This document shows, one piece after another, positions 41,719 through 51,302 of a DNA stretch of 64,000 nucleotides; the first letter of the stretch is position 1; each line of letters begins with the position of its first letter. The stretch covers positions 101,539-165,538 of the forward strand of contig JAUIIG010000001.1 of NCBI GenBank assembly GCA_030431875.1, read 5' to 3'. The position numbers and the translations under genes were made by a program. The DNA is from Alphaproteobacteria bacterium. Its GTDB lineage: Bacteria > Pseudomonadota > Alphaproteobacteria > Sphingomonadales > Sphingomonadaceae. Below the pieces are notes generated by a model that did no database searches, was not told where the DNA came from, and saw only the letters and a list, made by a program, of their open reading frames with translations.

Positions 41719-42184
41719 TGGCCGTCTCCTCGTCGCGGGCGACCTTGGCGATGGCCTCGTGAATGCGGCCGTAGCAGGCGCAACGGCAGATATTGCCCGA
41801 CATGGCCGCGCTGATCTCGTCGTCCGTCGGGTTGGGATTGTTGTTGAGGAGGGCGGTGGCGTTCATCAGCTGTCCGGCCTGGCAATAGCCGCACTGCATC
41901 ACGTCTTCGTCCAGCCATGCCTGCTGCAGGGCCTGGCCGACCGGCGTCTGGCCGAGGGCCTCGATGGTGGAAACCTGCTTGTCGCCGACAGCCGACAGCG
42001 GCAGCGAGCAGGAGCGCGTTGCCTGTCCGTCGACGTGCACGGTGCAGGCACCGCACATGCCGATGCCGCAACCGAACTTGGTGCCGACCATGCCCAGCTC
42101 GTTGCGCAGGGCCCACAGCAAGGGCATGTCACCCGGCGCGTCAATCTCGCGCGTCTCGCCGTTGATCGTGATCGAAAAAGTCAT
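41711..42184 (-). CDS. (2Fe-2S)-binding small subunit (IorA-like)
   Basis: KFGCGIGMCGACTVHVDG, DVMQCGYCQAGQLMNATALL, NICRCACYGRI. Confidence 0.93.
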   Translation of the reverse strand: MTFSITINGETREIDAPGDMPLLWALRNELGMVGTKFGCGIGMCGACTVHVDGQATRSCSLPLSAVGDKQVSTIEALGQTPVGQALQQAWLDEDVMQCGYCQAGQLMNATALLNNNPNPTDDEISAAMSGNICRCACYGRIHEAIAKVARDEETANA

Positions 42185-42360
42185 CTCGTCGAACTCCACT
42201 GGCCTTCCCCGTTTGGCACACTGCGGTGCCATCATTGACAATGTCTATAGCACGCTGGGGGCCGTGCCAACAGGGACGAAAGGTGCAACTCAAAGACGCG
42301 CCTTGCCTAATGCTATCCGTGCGCTGATGTTGGCAGCAGGTTTTTCGACGAGGTATCGGA

Positions 42361-42798
42361 ATGAGCAGCGAGATCGCGGTCTGTGGCCATTGCGGCAAAC
42401 TCAATCGCGTGCCCGGGGAACGGCTGGCGGACAATCCCACCTGCGGCAGCTGCAAGCGCCCGGTGTTCACGGGCCGCCCTGTCGATGCCTCGCAGGAGCT
42501 GTTCGACCGCTTCATGACCAATGGTTCGCAGCCGGTGCTGGTCGATTTCTGGGCCAGCTGGTGCGGGCCGTGCAAGATGATGGCACCCGCCTTTGCCAGT
42601 GCTGCCGCCAAGCTGGAGCCGCACATTCGCCTGCTGAAAGTCGATACCGAGGCGCAGCAGGCGCTGGCAGCGCGCTACCAGATCCAGTCGATACCCACGC
42701 TGATGCTTTTCAAGGGTGGCCGTGCCGCGGGGCGGCAGGCCGGGGCCATGCCGGAAAGTGCCATCGTCGCCTGGGCGCGGCAGCAGGCGGGCATCTAG
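42361..42798 (+). CDS. trxC: Thioredoxin with N-terminal zinc ribbon (TrxC-type)
   Basis: VCGHCGKLNRVPGERLADNPTCGSCKRP; VDFWASWCGPCKMMAP. Confidence 0.9.
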   Translation: MSSEIAVCGHCGKLNRVPGERLADNPTCGSCKRPVFTGRPVDASQELFDRFMTNGSQPVLVDFWASWCGPCKMMAPAFASAAAKLEPHIRLLKVDTEAQQALAARYQIQSIPTLMLFKGGRAAGRQAGAMPESAIVAWARQQAGI

Positions 42799-42799
42799 C

Positions 42800-44404
42800 C
42801 TAGATTGGATCCTTGCCGTTCTTCGCGCGAAAATCGTTGTAGGACTTGAGCACTGCGCGCATCTTATCCAGCGCTTCCTCGCGCTGCTTGTCATCATGCA
42901 GCTTGCGCAGTTCCGCCTTCAGCGAGGTGGCAAAGTCGGCATATTCGTTCTGCCAGTCCCGCCCAAGCACTTCGGCCAGATCGGTACGTCCCGTTTCCAG
43001 TCGCTTGGCCGGCTCGCCGGGCAGCAGGGCGTAGCGTTCGCCGATTTCGGGCAGGCGTACCGAAAGCTGCGGATCGCGCCGTTGCAGTTCGCGGCGCATG
43101 GCTTCGAGGGCGCGCTGCTCGCCGTGGTCGAGGAACAGGCTGCCCCTGATCGGATAGCGGGCTTCGATCCAGGCTAGCAGTTCGCCCTGGTCTGCATGGG
43201 CCGAATAGGAGTGGACCGAGCGGATCTGGGCGCGGACCTTCACGTCCTTGCCGCTGATGCGCACGCGCTGTGCGCCTTCGATGATGACGCGCCCCAGCGT
43301 CCCCTGCGCCTGGTAGCCGACGAACAGCACGGTGGAATCGCGCCGGTGGAGGTTGTGGACCAGGTGGTGCCGAATGCGTCCGCCTTCGCACATGCCCGAA
43401 GCCGCCAGGATGATCGCGCCCGACATGGAGTTGAGCCGCATCGAGTGCTCGACGTCGGTGACGTAGTGGAATGACGGGTGGTCGAACACGTTGCGGCCGC
43501 CCGTATCCTCCAGTTGCGCGGCATATCGCCCGAAAACCGCCGTGGTCTTGTTGGCCAGCGGGCTGTCGATGAAGACCTGTGCGTTGGGAATGGCGTCGGA
43601 ACAGATGAGGTGGTGCAGGTCGAGCAGCAGTTCCTGCGTCCGCTCCAGCGCGAAGACGGGGACGACGAGGTTGCCGCCGCGTGCGAGCGCACTCTCTACC
43701 TCGGCACGCAGCAATGTCCGGCGCTGGTCGATGGTGACACGATCGCGTGCACGGTCACCATAGGTGCTCTCGCAGATTACGTGGTCCACTCCCGCCGGAC
43801 CGTCAGGGTCGGCCTGGAAGGCCTTGTTGTCGGGCCCGATATCGCCGGAGAAGACCGTGTGGACGCCGCCCGCCTTCAGTCCGACCGACGCCGAGCCGAG
43901 GATATGGCCGGCGTTCCACAGCCGCGCCTCGATCCCCTCGGCAGGTTCGAATACCTGCCCCAGCTCTACTGGCCGACACAGTTCCCACGCCTGCATGGCG
44001 TCTTCGCTGGTATAGAGCGGCTCGAACGGCTCATCCCCGGCGCGGTCGCGGCGATGGTTGCGGCGTTCAGCATCATATTCCTGGATGCGCCCGGCATCGG
44101 CCAGCATGTGTTCGAGCAGGTCGATGGTTTCCTGTGTGCACCAGATCGGCCCGTCGAACCCGCGTGCCACCAGCTTGGGCAGCAGGCCGCTATGGTCGAT
44201 GTGCGCGTGGGTCAGCACGACCGCGTCGATGCTGTGCGGGTCGAAGGCGAAGGGTTCGTGGTTGAGCAATTCGAGCGTGCGTGAACCCTGGTACAGCCCG
44301 CAGTCGACCAGCACGCGGCTGCCCTCGTGAACGAATTCCATGCAGGACCCCGTCACCGTGCCCGCCGCACCGTGAAAGGCGAGGGTGGGCGAAGAAGCGC
44401 TCAT
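42800..44404 (-). CDS. MBL-fold/beta-CASP RNA-processing nuclease-like protein
   Basis: LTHAHIDHSGLLPKLVARGF, ESTYGDRAR, ASGMCEGGRIRHHLVHNL, RIHSYSAHADQ-type motif. Confidence 0.88.
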   Translation of the reverse strand: MSASSPTLAFHGAAGTVTGSCMEFVHEGSRVLVDCGLYQGSRTLELLNHEPFAFDPHSIDAVVLTHAHIDHSGLLPKLVARGFDGPIWCTQETIDLLEHMLADAGRIQEYDAERRNHRRDRAGDEPFEPLYTSEDAMQAWELCRPVELGQVFEPAEGIEARLWNAGHILGSASVGLKAGGVHTVFSGDIGPDNKAFQADPDGPAGVDHVICESTYGDRARDRVTIDQRRTLLRAEVESALARGGNLVVPVFALERTQELLLDLHHLICSDAIPNAQVFIDSPLANKTTAVFGRYAAQLEDTGGRNVFDHPSFHYVTDVEHSMRLNSMSGAIILAASGMCEGGRIRHHLVHNLHRRDSTVLFVGYQAQGTLGRVIIEGAQRVRISGKDVKVRAQIRSVHSYSAHADQGELLAWIEARYPIRGSLFLDHGEQRALEAMRRELQRRDPQLSVRLPEIGERYALLPGEPAKRLETGRTDLAEVLGRDWQNEYADFATSLKAELRKLHDDKQREEALDKMRAVLKSYNDFRAKNGKDPI

Positions 44405-44493
44405 ATTGTTCTCCCGAACGACAGGTTGCCGCGATTCCAGCTAAGCCTAGTCAGCGACGAGTTCCTTGTCGCAGGTCAATTCCAGCCGGTCGG

Positions 44494-45138
44494 CTAGCCA
44501 GCGGCGTAAAGCAGGCGGCCTTCGCCCAGCAGCTCCAGGATCTGCGCGATTTCGTCTTGCTCGAAAGCGAAGCAGCCGAGGCTGCGCCCTACGCGGCCCT
44601 GGTTCTCCGCCATGGCGCTGTCGACGTAGTTGGCGCCGTGGATCACGATCGCCCGGTCGAAGGCGTTGCTGTTGTCGTCCTCCAGGCCGTGCAGCCGGCG
44701 CGAACGGCCGTGCTTGCCCACGTATTCTGCGCCGGTGACATAGCTGCCGCGCGAAGAGGCATTGGAGCCTGGCACGTTGGAAAAGCGTTCGGCAAAGCCG
44801 CTGTTGGCCGGGTCCGACCCGCGCCCGTGCGAGACAAGGAACGACTTGGTGATCTCTCCCGCTTCGACGTCGGCGAGGTGGAAGCGGAATTCGCGCGAAT
44901 GAACGGTGTAGTCGGCGATGCCGATACGGTCGGCGAAGGTAATATTGCCGCGATGACGCTCTAGCGCCCTGAGTGCCTCGCCCAACACGCCTTGCGGTGC
45001 TGGAGGGGCCGGTTGTGGCAGGACAGGCGCCGGCTCGCGCAGCAGGTGGCGCGTGGGCGATGCAATCGATTGGGGCGCAACGATTGCGCTTGCGGTTGCC
45101 AGCGAAGCGCCCATGAATACGCGTCTGGAAATGTGCAT
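44494..45138 (-). CDS. Murein L,D-transpeptidase catalytic domain family protein
   Basis: FLVSHGRGSDP...VPGSNASSRGSYVTGAEYVGKHGRSRRLHGLEDDNSNAFDRAIVIHGANYVD...GRSLGCFAF. Confidence 0.82.
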   Translation of the reverse strand: MHISRRVFMGASLATASAIVAPQSIASPTRHLLREPAPVLPQPAPPAPQGVLGEALRALERHRGNITFADRIGIADYTVHSREFRFHLADVEAGEITKSFLVSHGRGSDPANSGFAERFSNVPGSNASSRGSYVTGAEYVGKHGRSRRLHGLEDDNSNAFDRAIVIHGANYVDSAMAENQGRVGRSLGCFAFEQDEIAQILELLGEGRLLYAAG

Positions 45139-45144
45139 TTTGTT

Positions 45145-45183
45145 CTCGATCCCGTATATGTCTTTTCTCTAATATAAGGATCG
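45145..45183. promoter_or_regulatory. Inverted repeat TCGATCC-N25-GGATCGA in divergent L,D-transpeptidase promoter
   Basis: 7-bp perfect arms in the 77-bp divergent intergenic region. Confidence 0.4.
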
Positions 45184-45215
45184 AAAGGCACAGAAGCAAT
45201 GAAACGGGTGCGGAT

Positions 45216-46436
45216 ATGGCAATTCTGAAGACGATCTGCGCGGCGCTGGTCCTCGGTCTTTTTGTCACTCCGGCGGCGGCGCAGGAGTGGTCTCCTGCCG
45301 AGCTGACGACGCTGCATCGCTGGGTCGTCATGGCTCCGGTCGAGGGTCTGCCGCGCTTGCCGAACGATGCCCTGCAGGCGGCGCGCGCAGCCGGCGATGC
45401 AGAGGCGATCGACCGCGAGGCCACCGATCTAGCCCTGCGGCTGGCACGCATGCACCTGCTGGGAAGTGCCACACAGGCAGAGCGCAGTGGCTGGCACATC
45501 GTCGATACCGATGCGGACATGCCGCTGGAGGACATGCTGGCCACGGCTCTGAGCGAGAACCGGCTCGATTCCTTCTTCGCCGGTTTGCGGCCGCTCGATC
45601 ACGAATATGCCGTGCTGCGGGCGGTCTACTTCGGCGAGACCGACCCGGAGCGGCGGCAGGCTATTGCCCGCAACATGGAGCGCTGGCGCTGGCTGCCGCG
45701 CGCCCTGGGTGAAGACTACGTGCTGGTGAACGCCGCCCGGTTCGAGGCAGACCTGTGGCGCGATGGTAGCCATGTCGGCACCTGGCGCGTCATCGTCGGG
45801 ACCACCCGCACGCCGACCCCGGTGTTCCGGGCGACCATCGAAGGCGTCGTCCTGAACCCCTGGTGGGAAGTGCCCGCCAGCATTGCCCGCGAAAGCGTCG
45901 CCGCTTTGGTGCGGAACAATCCTGCTGCCGCGCGAGCGCGTGGTTATGTCTACGAGAACGGCCGTTACCGCCAGCGTCCGGGGCCGAACAACGCCCTTGG
46001 GCAGATGAAGCTGGTCATGCCCAACCCCTATTCGGTCTACATGCACGACACCCCCAACCGCGACCTGTTCGAGCGCGAGGTGCGCAGCTTTAGCCACGGC
46101 TGCATCCGCACCGGCGATGCCATCGGCTATGCGACAACCCTGCTGGAAGGCGTCGTGACCCGCGAGGAAATCGATGCGATCCTCGAATCCGGCCAGACGC
46201 GCACTCTATCGATTGCCGAGCCGCTGCCGGTATACATTACCTATTTCACCGCAGTGAGCGACGGTTTGGGCGGCGTCGCGATCCTCGACGACATCTACAA
46301 CCGCGATCACAATATCCGGGTGAGCGAAAGCGAAGGGCGGGGCGGCACGGTAGCGCGCGCTGCACTCGCCGCATGGCCCTTGGTGGGCAGCGCCTTGGCC
46401 GTCCCGCAAGATGGTGAAGGGGATTGCGCGGGCTAG
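45216..46436 (+). CDS. YcbB-like L,D-transpeptidase (YkuD domain)
   Basis: GTTRTPTPVFRATIEGVVLNPWWEVPASIARES...MKLVMPNPYSVYMHDTPNRDLFEREVRSFSHGCIRTGDA. Confidence 0.9.
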   Translation: MAILKTICAALVLGLFVTPAAAQEWSPAELTTLHRWVVMAPVEGLPRLPNDALQAARAAGDAEAIDREATDLALRLARMHLLGSATQAERSGWHIVDTDADMPLEDMLATALSENRLDSFFAGLRPLDHEYAVLRAVYFGETDPERRQAIARNMERWRWLPRALGEDYVLVNAARFEADLWRDGSHVGTWRVIVGTTRTPTPVFRATIEGVVLNPWWEVPASIARESVAALVRNNPAAARARGYVYENGRYRQRPGPNNALGQMKLVMPNPYSVYMHDTPNRDLFEREVRSFSHGCIRTGDAIGYATTLLEGVVTREEIDAILESGQTRTLSIAEPLPVYITYFTAVSDGLGGVAILDDIYNRDHNIRVSESEGRGGTVARAALAAWPLVGSALAVPQDGEGDCAG

Positions 46437-47290
46437 GCCTGCCCGATCTCGGTCCCGCGCTTGATCTCGCTAGGGCGCTGGCCAGCCTCGCGCTTGAAGA
46501 ACCGCGAGAAGTAGGACGGGTCCTTGAAGCCCAGCGCGTCGGACACCTGCACGACGCTTGCATTGGTGTGGCGCAACATGCGGTCCGCTTCCGCCGCCAG
46601 CCGCCGGTTGATCGCCTGGCGCGGACTGCAACCCAGTTGGCGGGAGCACAGGCGGGCAAGGCTGCGGAGCGACAGGCCGGTGGCCTCGGTGTAGAATTCG
46701 ACGGGCCGGTGTTCGGTCATGTGTCGTTCCACCAGTTGCCTGAAAAGTGCCAATCGCGGGTCCAGCGCTCCCAGTTCCTGCGGCATCGGCAGGCTGCGGA
46801 GAAGGGCCTCGAAGATGTTGGCGAGGAAACGCTCGTCGCGGGGCCAGCGGTGCATTTCCTCCAGCAGTTCGGCGGCCAGCCAGCTAATCCGGGCGCGGCA
46901 GTCTTCGGGCAGTTCGCCCCGACCGCCCTCGGTCAGCAGGGCCAGCAGCGGGTCTTCCCGGTCGGTCAGCCGGGTCAGGAAGTCGACCGACAAGGTAAGC
47001 ACGTAGCCGCGCGTTTGCGGATCGAAGACGAAGCCGTGCACCGTCGCCTGCGGGATGCACAGGAATAGCGGGGCCTGCATGGTCTCTTTCCGTCCGTCGA
47101 TCGAGGCGCGCACCGCGCCATGTTCGACGATAAGGATCTGCACGCTGTGCTGGTGACGGTGGGCCCCGATCTCCCAGTCATGCAACTCGCTGCGCGCGGC
47201 AATCGTCTCGATATGCAGCAGCGAGGCAAGGTCGGCCTCCGGCTCTCCATAGAGCGTGAATGACGGAACGGGCGAGGCAGGTTGGGACAT
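46433..47290 (-). CDS. AraC-family regulator (PobR-like), divergent from pobA
   Basis: C-terminal AraC HTH (LSLRSLARLCSRQLGCSPRQAINRRL...VVQVSDALGFKDPSYFSRFFKREAGQRPSEIKRG). Confidence 0.85.
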   Translation of the reverse strand: MSQPASPVPSFTLYGEPEADLASLLHIETIAARSELHDWEIGAHRHQHSVQILIVEHGAVRASIDGRKETMQAPLFLCIPQATVHGFVFDPQTRGYVLTLSVDFLTRLTDREDPLLALLTEGGRGELPEDCRARISWLAAELLEEMHRWPRDERFLANIFEALLRSLPMPQELGALDPRLALFRQLVERHMTEHRPVEFYTEATGLSLRSLARLCSRQLGCSPRQAINRRLAAEADRMLRHTNASVVQVSDALGFKDPSYFSRFFKREAGQRPSEIKRGTEIGQA

Positions 47291-47409
47291 GGCTGAAAAG
47301 TACCTTTAGCGCGTCCGCTGCGTCACTTCAATTTGCCGCCAACCTGCGCTCTAACCTGCGGCATTCATGATGAGCGGCGAAACGCCTGCCGAATTGGAGA
47401 GGTAGAGGA

Positions 47410-48579
47410 ATGAAGACCCAGGTTTGCATCATTGGCGCTGGCCCTGCCGGCCTGTTGCTCGGCCACCTGCTGCGTGCCGAGGGCGTTGACTGCGTGGTGC
47501 TGGAGCGCCGCACGCCCGACTATGTGCTCAGCCGCATCCGTGCCGGCGTGCTGGAGACCATCACCGTCGACCTGATGGAGCGGCTTGGCCTCGATGCCCG
47601 CATGAAGGCCGAAGGGCTGTGGCATGACGGTTTCAACCTCGCCGATGGCGAGCGCCTGATCCGCATCGACATGGCTGATCTGGTGGGCAGCCGGGTGATG
47701 GTCTACGGCCAGACCGAGATCACCCGTGACCTTATGGACGCCTGCGATGATCGCGCGCTGGAAGTGATCTACGAGGCCGACGATGTCGCCTTGCACGAGG
47801 TCGAGGGCGAGGCGCCTTATGTCACCTACACCAAGGATGACTGCGAACACCGAATCGACTGCCGCTTTATCGCCGGTTGCGACGGCTTCCACGGTCCGAG
47901 TCGCAAGGCCATTCCGGCTAACGTCGGTACCGAATACGAACGGGTCTATCCGTTTGGCTGGCTCGGCATCCTGGCCGACGTGCCGCCCTGCAACCACGAG
48001 CTGATCTACGCCAACCACGAGCGCGGCTTTGCGCTTGCCTCGATGCGCAGCGAAACGCGCAGCCGCTATTATGTCGACGTGCCGCTCACCGACAAGGTGG
48101 AAGAGTGGAGCGACGACCGTCTGTGGGATGAACTGGCCATCCGCCTCGGCCCCGATGCCGCCGCCAATATCACCCGCGGTCCGGCGCTGGAGAAGAGCAT
48201 CGCCCCGCTGCGCAGTTATGTCTTCGCACCCATGCGCCACGGCAGCCTGCTGTTGTGCGGCGATTCCGCGCATATCGTGCCGCCAACCGGTGCCAAGGGA
48301 CTGAACCTTGCTGCCAGCGACGTGCACTATGCCGCCGCTGCGCTCACCGGGTTCTTCAAGGCCAACAATAACGATGCCGTCGCGGCCTATTCCGACACCG
48401 CCCTGGCGCGCGTTTGGAAGAGCGAGCGCTTCAGCTGGACGCTGACCAAGCTGATGCACCGTTTCCCCGAAGACGGCCCGTTCGAGCGCGCCATGCAGGT
48501 GGCCGAGCTGGACTATATCGCCAACAGCCGCGCGGCGCAGACGACGATTGCCGAAAACTACGTCGGCTTGCCGGTCTGA
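47410..48579 (+). CDS. pobA: 4-hydroxybenzoate 3-monooxygenase
   Basis: CIIGAGPAGLLLGHLLRAEGVDCVVLERR, RIRAGVLE, GCDGFHGPSRKAIP, GDSAHIVPPTGAKGLNLAASDV. Confidence 0.95.
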   Translation: MKTQVCIIGAGPAGLLLGHLLRAEGVDCVVLERRTPDYVLSRIRAGVLETITVDLMERLGLDARMKAEGLWHDGFNLADGERLIRIDMADLVGSRVMVYGQTEITRDLMDACDDRALEVIYEADDVALHEVEGEAPYVTYTKDDCEHRIDCRFIAGCDGFHGPSRKAIPANVGTEYERVYPFGWLGILADVPPCNHELIYANHERGFALASMRSETRSRYYVDVPLTDKVEEWSDDRLWDELAIRLGPDAAANITRGPALEKSIAPLRSYVFAPMRHGSLLLCGDSAHIVPPTGAKGLNLAASDVHYAAAALTGFFKANNNDAVAAYSDTALARVWKSERFSWTLTKLMHRFPEDGPFERAMQVAELDYIANSRAAQTTIAENYVGLPV

Positions 48580-48623
48580 TGCGCCTCGGCCTGCAGGCCG
48601 ATCCGCCGTGCGACAGACAGAAC

Positions 48624-51170
48624 CTACCTGCTGACCGTCATGCTCACTTGCATGTCCAGCGGGCGGACCGGGGTGGCCGGAGGTTCGGTGACGACGAGTT
48701 TTACCCAGAGGGCGTCTTCTCCTCTGAAGTAAGAAGTCTCGTTCGCGGCGCGCAAGGCGTCCATGCTTTCCTGCTGGGTGCCGGAGGCGGCGCTGCTGAA
48801 GCCCGGCAGCTGGAACATGACCCAGGACCCCTGGTCCATCTCGCTCAAGCCGAGGGAGACTTCCGGCCTTTCGGTCTGCACCTCGATCTCGATACCGGAG
48901 CGCACAGTGCTCTGGTTGCCCGTGACGGGATATTGCGTGCCATTGCGGACGAGCGTGATGGGTGCCTGTTCGGGAGGGTTCATCGCGCCAAGTCGCCCGT
49001 TTCGCCGTGCCAGATAGAGGCGGCCGACATCGCCGGTACATACCGAAGCGTTCCAGCTGGGATGGATCTCGCAGCTGTCATCGTTGACCACGCTGTTGAA
49101 CTCGCCATCGTGGAGCATGATGTGGGAATCGGGAATACCGGTCACCGAACCGTCGAGATCGTGGATCGACAGGGTCCGGTAGGCCACGCCGCCGCGGTTG
49201 TCGTTGTCGTACCTTATGTCATAGTTCGGGAAATAGACCGGCTTGGCGTTGATGAATTCCGCACCCTCGATGGTGCTGGCAGTCGTGACGCCCGAGCTGG
49301 TGAACAGCAGCCAGGATAGCGCCCCGGTCCTGCGCCGCTCGTTGTCCTCGAAGTTCACGAAGGTCGTGTTCACCACCTCGTCGCGGTAGTCATAATATTC
49401 GTAAGCGCGGATCGGGAAATCCGGGATCGGCGGTTTGGGCAGGCTGCGGCCGTAGGCGATCTCCTCCGGCGTGGTTGGGTTGCCGATGTTGTCGGTTTCG
49501 CCCACGATCAGCGAATCTTCGAGGCGCGAGGTAAATACCTGGCTGCCGAAATCGCCCGATGAATGGGTCATGCCGATGGCATTGTCGGCGAGCCGCAGGT
49601 TATGGAAGATGTGTAGTTCGCCGCGGCCCCAGAGGCCACCATTGCGGTTCTTGTAGCTGGTCAAATCCTCGAACATGGTTTCCACGAAGGCGCTGTCAGG
49701 ATTGGCCGGGTCTTCGCGCGGCATGAAGGCGTTTCCGGCGAGGCCGAAAGTGTTATCCTCGTTGATGTTCCTGTCGAACAGGAACCCGTCGAAGTTGGAA
49801 TGGGCCACGTTGCCCCTGAATTCGCGCAGCGGCGTGCGGCGCGGCCAGGTGTTTGCGGCCACTTCCGTGCCAAGGAAGGCGCCATTGGGGTGTTCGGGCA
49901 GCGATAGCCAGAAGCCGACCTGGTCAGAACCGGCCGCTACATTGCCAATGTAGGTGTTGTCCGGATTGGTGATCCAGAAGGAGGCCACGGTATTGTCTGA
50001 CGGCAGCAATGTGGCCCCGCCGTGGAAGCTGATTTCCCGCACCGTCATGCGGTTCGCATAGGTATAGTTGTTCTCACCATTGGCGGCGAGGTTGGTGGGG
50101 ACGCAGTCCAGCGTCGGATGGCACTTGGTCTGGATCGCAAGGTTGCTGACGAAGCGGTTACCGGTTTCGATCCCGTCTTCCATGAAGAAGCAGTGGCCGA
50201 CGGTATTGTAGGTTACGTTGTTCTCGATCTGCAGGTTGTTGGTGCCGTGCACCGTCACGCAGCGGTTGAAGGTGTCGTGGATCGAGGCATTGCGGATGTA
50301 CATGCCCGCGCCTTCTCCCAGCACGTGGAAGTGGAACGGATAGCGCGCCAGCGTCAGGTGCTGGCCCATGCGGTTCAGCTCCACGCTGTCGACGTACATG
50401 CGCGATCCGGCCATCGCCATGATGTGGCCGCCGAAATGGTTCGTCGATGCATCTTCGGAAGCCTGGATGCGGATATTGCGGGTCAGGTTGGCCACCTCGC
50501 CGCGCTCGTCCACGCCGAAGGTGATCTCGCCGAAATGCATGTAGTCCAGCGGAGCATCGAAGGTGACCACGTTGCCGTTCACCGCGGTGATCGTGCGGCG
50601 CTCTGCCTGGCGCGGATTGAAGTCGGTGGAGGCGAGGACAACTTCGTCACCCGCCTGCCAGCCAGATGCGTCCAGCACCGTGAAAGAAGTGCTGCCAGCC
50701 TCGGCCGTGGCGGCGAGCTTGGACCACGTATTCTCGCTGGTGCCATGCAGGTTGAGCGTGCCGCCCATCAGCATGATGCCGCGGTCGCCCATGGTGTTTA
50801 TGTCTTCGCCCCGGACATTGTCGGTGAGGGTAATGGTGGCGTCGTGCTGGTAGGGTTGGTCTTCGGTGCCGATGGTCAGCGACCCGCCCGGGACGTAGAT
50901 CCACTCGCTCTCCAGGCTGATGTCGCGCTCGTCGGAGAAGGTCAGGCTGCCCAGCACGGTCAGGCTGCGCAGGCCCGGGGCATCGACGTCGAGCACCACG
51001 TCCATGTCGCGGGTGATCTCCACCGCATCTCCTGCGGCAGGCACCTGTCCGCTAGGCCAGGTATCAGGGTCGGACCACAACGATTGGGCATGGGCGGCAG
51101 AGCCCGCTCCCAGCAGGCCAAGGGCCGAACCAAGCAAGGCGGATTTCAGCAAGCGATACGGCAAGTGCAT
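48624..51170 (-). CDS. Secreted G8-domain/right-handed beta-helix protein, CEMIP/TMEM2-like
   Basis: Signal peptide; G8 LWSDPDTWPSGQVPAAGDAVEITRDMDVVLD; FNRCVTVHGTNNLQIENNVTYNTVGHCFFMEDGIETGNRFVSNLA resembles animal CEMIP. Confidence 0.82.
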   Translation of the reverse strand: MHLPYRLLKSALLGSALGLLGAGSAAHAQSLWSDPDTWPSGQVPAAGDAVEITRDMDVVLDVDAPGLRSLTVLGSLTFSDERDISLESEWIYVPGGSLTIGTEDQPYQHDATITLTDNVRGEDINTMGDRGIMLMGGTLNLHGTSENTWSKLAATAEAGSTSFTVLDASGWQAGDEVVLASTDFNPRQAERRTITAVNGNVVTFDAPLDYMHFGEITFGVDERGEVANLTRNIRIQASEDASTNHFGGHIMAMAGSRMYVDSVELNRMGQHLTLARYPFHFHVLGEGAGMYIRNASIHDTFNRCVTVHGTNNLQIENNVTYNTVGHCFFMEDGIETGNRFVSNLAIQTKCHPTLDCVPTNLAANGENNYTYANRMTVREISFHGGATLLPSDNTVASFWITNPDNTYIGNVAAGSDQVGFWLSLPEHPNGAFLGTEVAANTWPRRTPLREFRGNVAHSNFDGFLFDRNINEDNTFGLAGNAFMPREDPANPDSAFVETMFEDLTSYKNRNGGLWGRGELHIFHNLRLADNAIGMTHSSGDFGSQVFTSRLEDSLIVGETDNIGNPTTPEEIAYGRSLPKPPIPDFPIRAYEYYDYRDEVVNTTFVNFEDNERRRTGALSWLLFTSSGVTTASTIEGAEFINAKPVYFPNYDIRYDNDNRGGVAYRTLSIHDLDGSVTGIPDSHIMLHDGEFNSVVNDDSCEIHPSWNASVCTGDVGRLYLARRNGRLGAMNPPEQAPITLVRNGTQYPVTGNQSTVRSGIEIEVQTERPEVSLGLSEMDQGSWVMFQLPGFSSAASGTQQESMDALRAANETSYFRGEDALWVKLVVTEPPATPVRPLDMQVSMTVSR

Positions 51171-51302
51171 GGCTATTTCCCCTCCTGCGGGTTCCCAATC
51201 CCGCACCCATGATTTTTCGCGAGTTTGCCCAGAGGATGCAGGTTTGCCAAGGGCCTGGGGCACATGTCCTCCCTTGGCTCGTCAGGCCTTTCTGCGGGCT
51301 TC

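Noticed and set aside
40129-41814. 561-aa plus-strand ORF
   Set aside because: Antisense to the molybdopterin subunit gene
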